Virus record (IMG/VR): IMGVR_UViG_3300045136_000090
Coordinates: 1 to 32,046 of that record
Length of the DNA: 32,046 bases
Source: a virus
Reading direction: 5' to 3' (one strand)
A program made the position numbers and the translations under genes. The notes beneath the pieces are model-generated. The model saw only the letters and a program-made list of their open reading frames with translations. It made no database searches and was not told the DNA's origin. This document shows positions 30,009 to 32,046 of this stretch, piece by piece; positions within the stretch are counted from its first letter, which is position 1; the number at the start of each line of letters is the position of its first letter.

Positions 30009-30890
30009 ATGAAGAAAATTATTTTATTTTTACTTTTCTTAACTGCTTACATATATCCACAGATTTCACCTCCGAGTGGATACACGACTAATTACCGGCT
30101 GAGACTTTACTCTCAAAAAGCACAACCATCGGCAGATTCTATAAATGCGAATTGGATTACAATAGACCAAAAGATAAAATTAGCGTATGATTCGGCGACA
30201 ACTCCTACCATTCTAAAAACATACGGGAATTTTACTTATTACGGAAATCGTATCCATAAATCGGGTTATCTTTCTATGGACGGTGCGAGATTTTTCTTCG
30301 GGAATAATACCGTTACTTCACCGTTATTTGTCGGTGAATTAGCACCTACGGCTAACAGAACTTATTTAACTTATACTAATGTAACGAACACAGATACAAT
30401 AGCAACTTGGAGATATGTAAGACAGAATTATTCACCACAGAACAACGGTTATAGAATATTATTTAATGGTGCATCACAGTCAACAAATGGGAACGCTACT
30501 CAGGTTGAGTACCAGATGGGTAACGCCACATCCATAACTACAACGACAACGCAAAATATAAAAATCCCATTTTATAAAACAGGCGATGAAGATTCGCTTA
30601 TACTTTACTTCAGGGCTTATTATACATTGGGTTCTTATACATATAACCAAACAAAAGTAAGATTTTGGATTGACGGCGACCCACCGTTTACCGATGCTTA
30701 TTACGGCTCAGTGGATATAGTGAATGACGAATCTTATGGATATTCAAATTATACATTAAAAGCAGATATTAGCTCTCTACCTATTGGTAATTATTATATA
30801 GGTATAGCGGGGACTGTTGGTTTAGACACATATTCTTCTGGGACAGCAAGAATCTATCTAACAAGACCACTACTTATGGTGAGGTATTAA
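30009..30890 (+). CDS. Fibre-like protein with Sec signal peptide
   Basis: The start is ATG 30009, with AAAGGTGG upstream; a TTG at 29991 is less likely because it would bury the signal. MKKIILFLLFLTAYIYPQ is a classic signal peptide (two lysines, hydrophobic core). The 293-residue product then has a beta-rich, Ser/Thr/Asn/Tyr-rich sequence, typical of fibre or adhesin proteins: SINANWITIDQKIKLAYDS ... GYLSMDGARFFFG ... RFWIDGDPPFTDAYYG. Gene order is that of tail fibres, yet a secretion signal is unusual for a virion part. It may be exported and displayed rather than assembled. Confidence 0.6.
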   Translation: MKKIILFLLFLTAYIYPQISPPSGYTTNYRLRLYSQKAQPSADSINANWITIDQKIKLAYDSATTPTILKTYGNFTYYGNRIHKSGYLSMDGARFFFGNNTVTSPLFVGELAPTANRTYLTYTNVTNTDTIATWRYVRQNYSPQNNGYRILFNGASQSTNGNATQVEYQMGNATSITTTTTQNIKIPFYKTGDEDSLILYFRAYYTLGSYTYNQTKVRFWIDGDPPFTDAYYGSVDIVNDESYGYSNYTLKADISSLPIGNYYIGIAGTVGLDTYSSGTARIYLTRPLLMVRY

Positions 30891-31396
30891 TGTGGAAAAA
30901 TCTTGAAATAAGAAAAGGCAACGCACAGGCGTTAAAATTTTACATTGAAGGTGATATAACTTCAAATGATATAATTTTCGCCTGTAAAGAATCAAAGAAC
31001 CCCTCCGCAGGTGCGGACATATTAAAAAAGAATCTATCAGCAGGCGGGAGTGATACAGAGATATTTTTAACCTATAATGCAAATAAAAGACAGACTGAAG
31101 TAAAGGTTTTCTTGGTTCAAGGTGATACGATAAATTTAACTAACACAAGATATTTTTATTCATTAAAGAACGATACAACAAATAATGAAGCGTATGTCGG
31201 TAAACTTTATTTAATAGAAAGTCTATACGGTTCTACAACTTCTGTAACCGCAGGATTTAGATATTATAATGTAATGAATAACACCGAAAGAGACACAATT
31301 GGTTCGGGGCTGACTTCCGCTGATGAAGGACTTGTTTGGTGCTATGTTTCTGAAGATAAAACTATGTATTTTTGGGATGGGACGAAATGGGTTTAA
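30890..31396 (+). CDS. Baseplate/fibre-associated protein with C-terminal WDG module
   Basis: The 168-residue protein has an N-terminal part (IRKGNAQALKFYIEGDITSN, IIFACKES ... GGSDTEIFL) resembling BppU-like N-terminal domains of baseplate proteins. A C-terminal module follows: SADEGLVWCYVSEDKTMYFW, then DGTKWV. That module is repeated in the next gene. It starts on the last base of the preceding stop (TAATG). There is no signal peptide, unlike its neighbours. Confidence 0.5.
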   Translation: MWKNLEIRKGNAQALKFYIEGDITSNDIIFACKESKNPSAGADILKKNLSAGGSDTEIFLTYNANKRQTEVKVFLVQGDTINLTNTRYFYSLKNDTTNNEAYVGKLYLIESLYGSTTSVTAGFRYYNVMNNTERDTIGSGLTSADEGLVWCYVSEDKTMYFWDGTKWV

Positions 31397-31569
31397 TCTT
31401 AAAGACAATAGTAACAAGCACGGGTTCTTTTACATTAGTCATAGGCACAAGAACCGAAGTAGAAAATTACTCAAGTGCTAATTTAAGCGTCAGTGATGAA
31501 GGGAAATATATCGCATATATCACTGACGAAGATGCAATTTATTTCTGGGATGGAAACCAATGGAGATAA
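31387..31569 (+). CDS. Small protein carrying a duplicated WDG module
   Basis: The chosen start is ATG 31387 (MGLILKTIVTSTGSFTLVIG), overlapping the previous stop, with GGGA upstream; an in-frame TTG at 31372 is less likely. The 60-residue product ends VSDEGKYIAYITDEDAIYFW plus DGNQWR, closely paralleling the end of the preceding protein. It therefore looks like a stand-alone copy of that C-terminal module, perhaps a small tail-fibre accessory or trimeric knob. Confidence 0.55.
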   Translation: MGLILKTIVTSTGSFTLVIGTRTEVENYSSANLSVSDEGKYIAYITDEDAIYFWDGNQWR

Positions 31570-31571
31570 AA

Positions 31572-32046
31572 ATGAAAAAAATAATTTTATTTATCTTGTT
31601 TTTGGCTGTGAATTTATCTGCACAGAATTATATAATCAGACAGGATTCACTGAGAGCAAGTGAAAGCAGGTTAAAAGATGCGATTAGAGATTCGCTCAAT
31701 GCGAACACACGGGGGTGGATAAATTCTCAGCAAGCAGGAGGTATAATTAGAGATAGTTTAGATGTGAACTCGAGGGGGTTTACAAACACTATACAAGTAA
31801 AGCAAATAATTAATGATAGTTTAAGTATAAATGCGAGAAATTGGCAAACTGCTGGACAAGTAAAAGCAATTGTTAATGATAGTTTAACGGCTAATTCACG
31901 AGGTTGGATAAATTCTATCCAAGCACGGCAAATAGTTGGAGATAGTTTGAATGCTAATTCACGGAATTGGCAAAGCAAAACTCAGGTTGAGAATATTGTA
32001 AAAGATACATCGACAGTTTTAAATGCTAAAATTGCTACAAAAGCAG
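31572..32046 (+). CDS. Signal-peptide protein with 21-residue repeats (partial)
   Basis: ATG 31572 is followed by MKKIILFILFLAVNLSAQ, a Sec signal with an Ala-Gln end typical of FCB-group exports, then NYIIRQDSLRASES. From residue 40 there are five 21-residue repeats of the type DSLxxNSRxWxxxxQxxxIVx. The frame is open at the right edge of the window after 158 codons. The repeat length of three heptads suits a trimeric coiled-coil stalk of a fibre or adhesin. It overlaps no gene and starts three bases after the upstream stop. The signal peptide is intact, so secretion is likely. Confidence 0.65.
   Translation, partial: MKKIILFILFLAVNLSAQNYIIRQDSLRASESRLKDAIRDSLNANTRGWINSQQAGGIIRDSLDVNSRGFTNTIQVKQIINDSLSINARNWQTAGQVKAIVNDSLTANSRGWINSIQARQIVGDSLNANSRNWQSKTQVENIVKDTSTVLNAKIATKA
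31689..32003 (+). repeat. Five in-frame 63-bp (21-codon) repeats
   Basis: Units start at 31689, 31752, 31815, 31878 and 31941, each opening Asp-Ser-Leu with NxRxW about 6 residues on. They are diverged at DNA level but clear in protein: DSLNANTRGWINS, DSLDVNSRGFTNT, DSLSINARNWQTA, DSLTANSRGWINS, DSLNANSRNWQSK. The repeats may vary in number between relatives. Confidence 0.85.

Noticed and set aside
31689-32003. Regular 63-bp repeats as a possible CRISPR array
   Set aside because: Repeats are contiguous, in frame and diverged at DNA level, with no spacers; they encode protein repeats.

Overview
The window is about 32 kb of the genome of a tailed double-stranded DNA phage, or an integrated copy of one. 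A long non-contractile (siphovirus) tail is most likely: there is a tape-measure protein, a frameshifted tail assembly chaperone and a tube-like major tail protein, and no sheath. The DNA is AT-rich and genes are packed with ATGA/TAATG overlaps and AAGGAG-type ribosome binding sites. Two fibre-region proteins carry Sec-type signal peptides ending in Ala-Gln or Pro-Gln, and a lysis-region protein ends in an outer-membrane-like beta signature with terminal Phe. This suggests a diderm host, perhaps of the Bacteroidota/Ignavibacteriota (FCB) group. The host assignment is inference. No integrase, rRNA, tRNA or CRISPR array was found.

Layout. (1) 1-781: end of the lysis module, with the 3' end of an endolysin, a cluster of RNA hairpins, and a membrane-anchored protein that could span the periplasm. 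(2) 808-13803, plus strand: early/middle genes. In order they include an intein-containing metallophosphoesterase, a C5-cytosine methyltransferase, a DUF1367-like protein, a tandem-HTH protein, a RecB/Cas4-like nuclease, a possible ssDNA-binding protein, a macro-domain-like cargo gene between two nested hairpins, a replication initiator, a DnaB helicase, an adenine methyltransferase, a run of small unknown genes, and a NinG-like protein. (3) 13840-16052, minus strand: a cluster of small genes converging on NinG at a bidirectional terminator. It includes a ParB-like protein, a DnaJ-type zinc finger and several mini-proteins of 31-54 residues. (4) 16053-17400: about 1.3 kb of non-coding DNA with iterated TATCAAT words, inverted repeats and a tandem 24-bp repeat next to the terminase genes. 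It is the best candidate for replication origin, divergent control region and packaging site. (5) 17401-32046, plus strand: late genes, comprising small and large terminase, a portal fused to a MuF-like domain, prohead protease, HK97-fold capsid, connector and completion proteins, major tail protein, gpG/gpGT frameshift pair, tape measure, tail-tip proteins (one with a carbohydrate-binding-like insert) and a fibre cluster that runs off the right edge.

The fibre genes end the window and the endolysin/lysis genes begin it, so the genome is probably circular or circularly permuted with fibres followed by lysis. The most notable points are the intein splitting the metal-binding GHDH motif, the secretion signals on fibre-like proteins, the hairpin-flanked cargo gene, the structured RNA cluster in the lysis region, and the repeat-rich control region.
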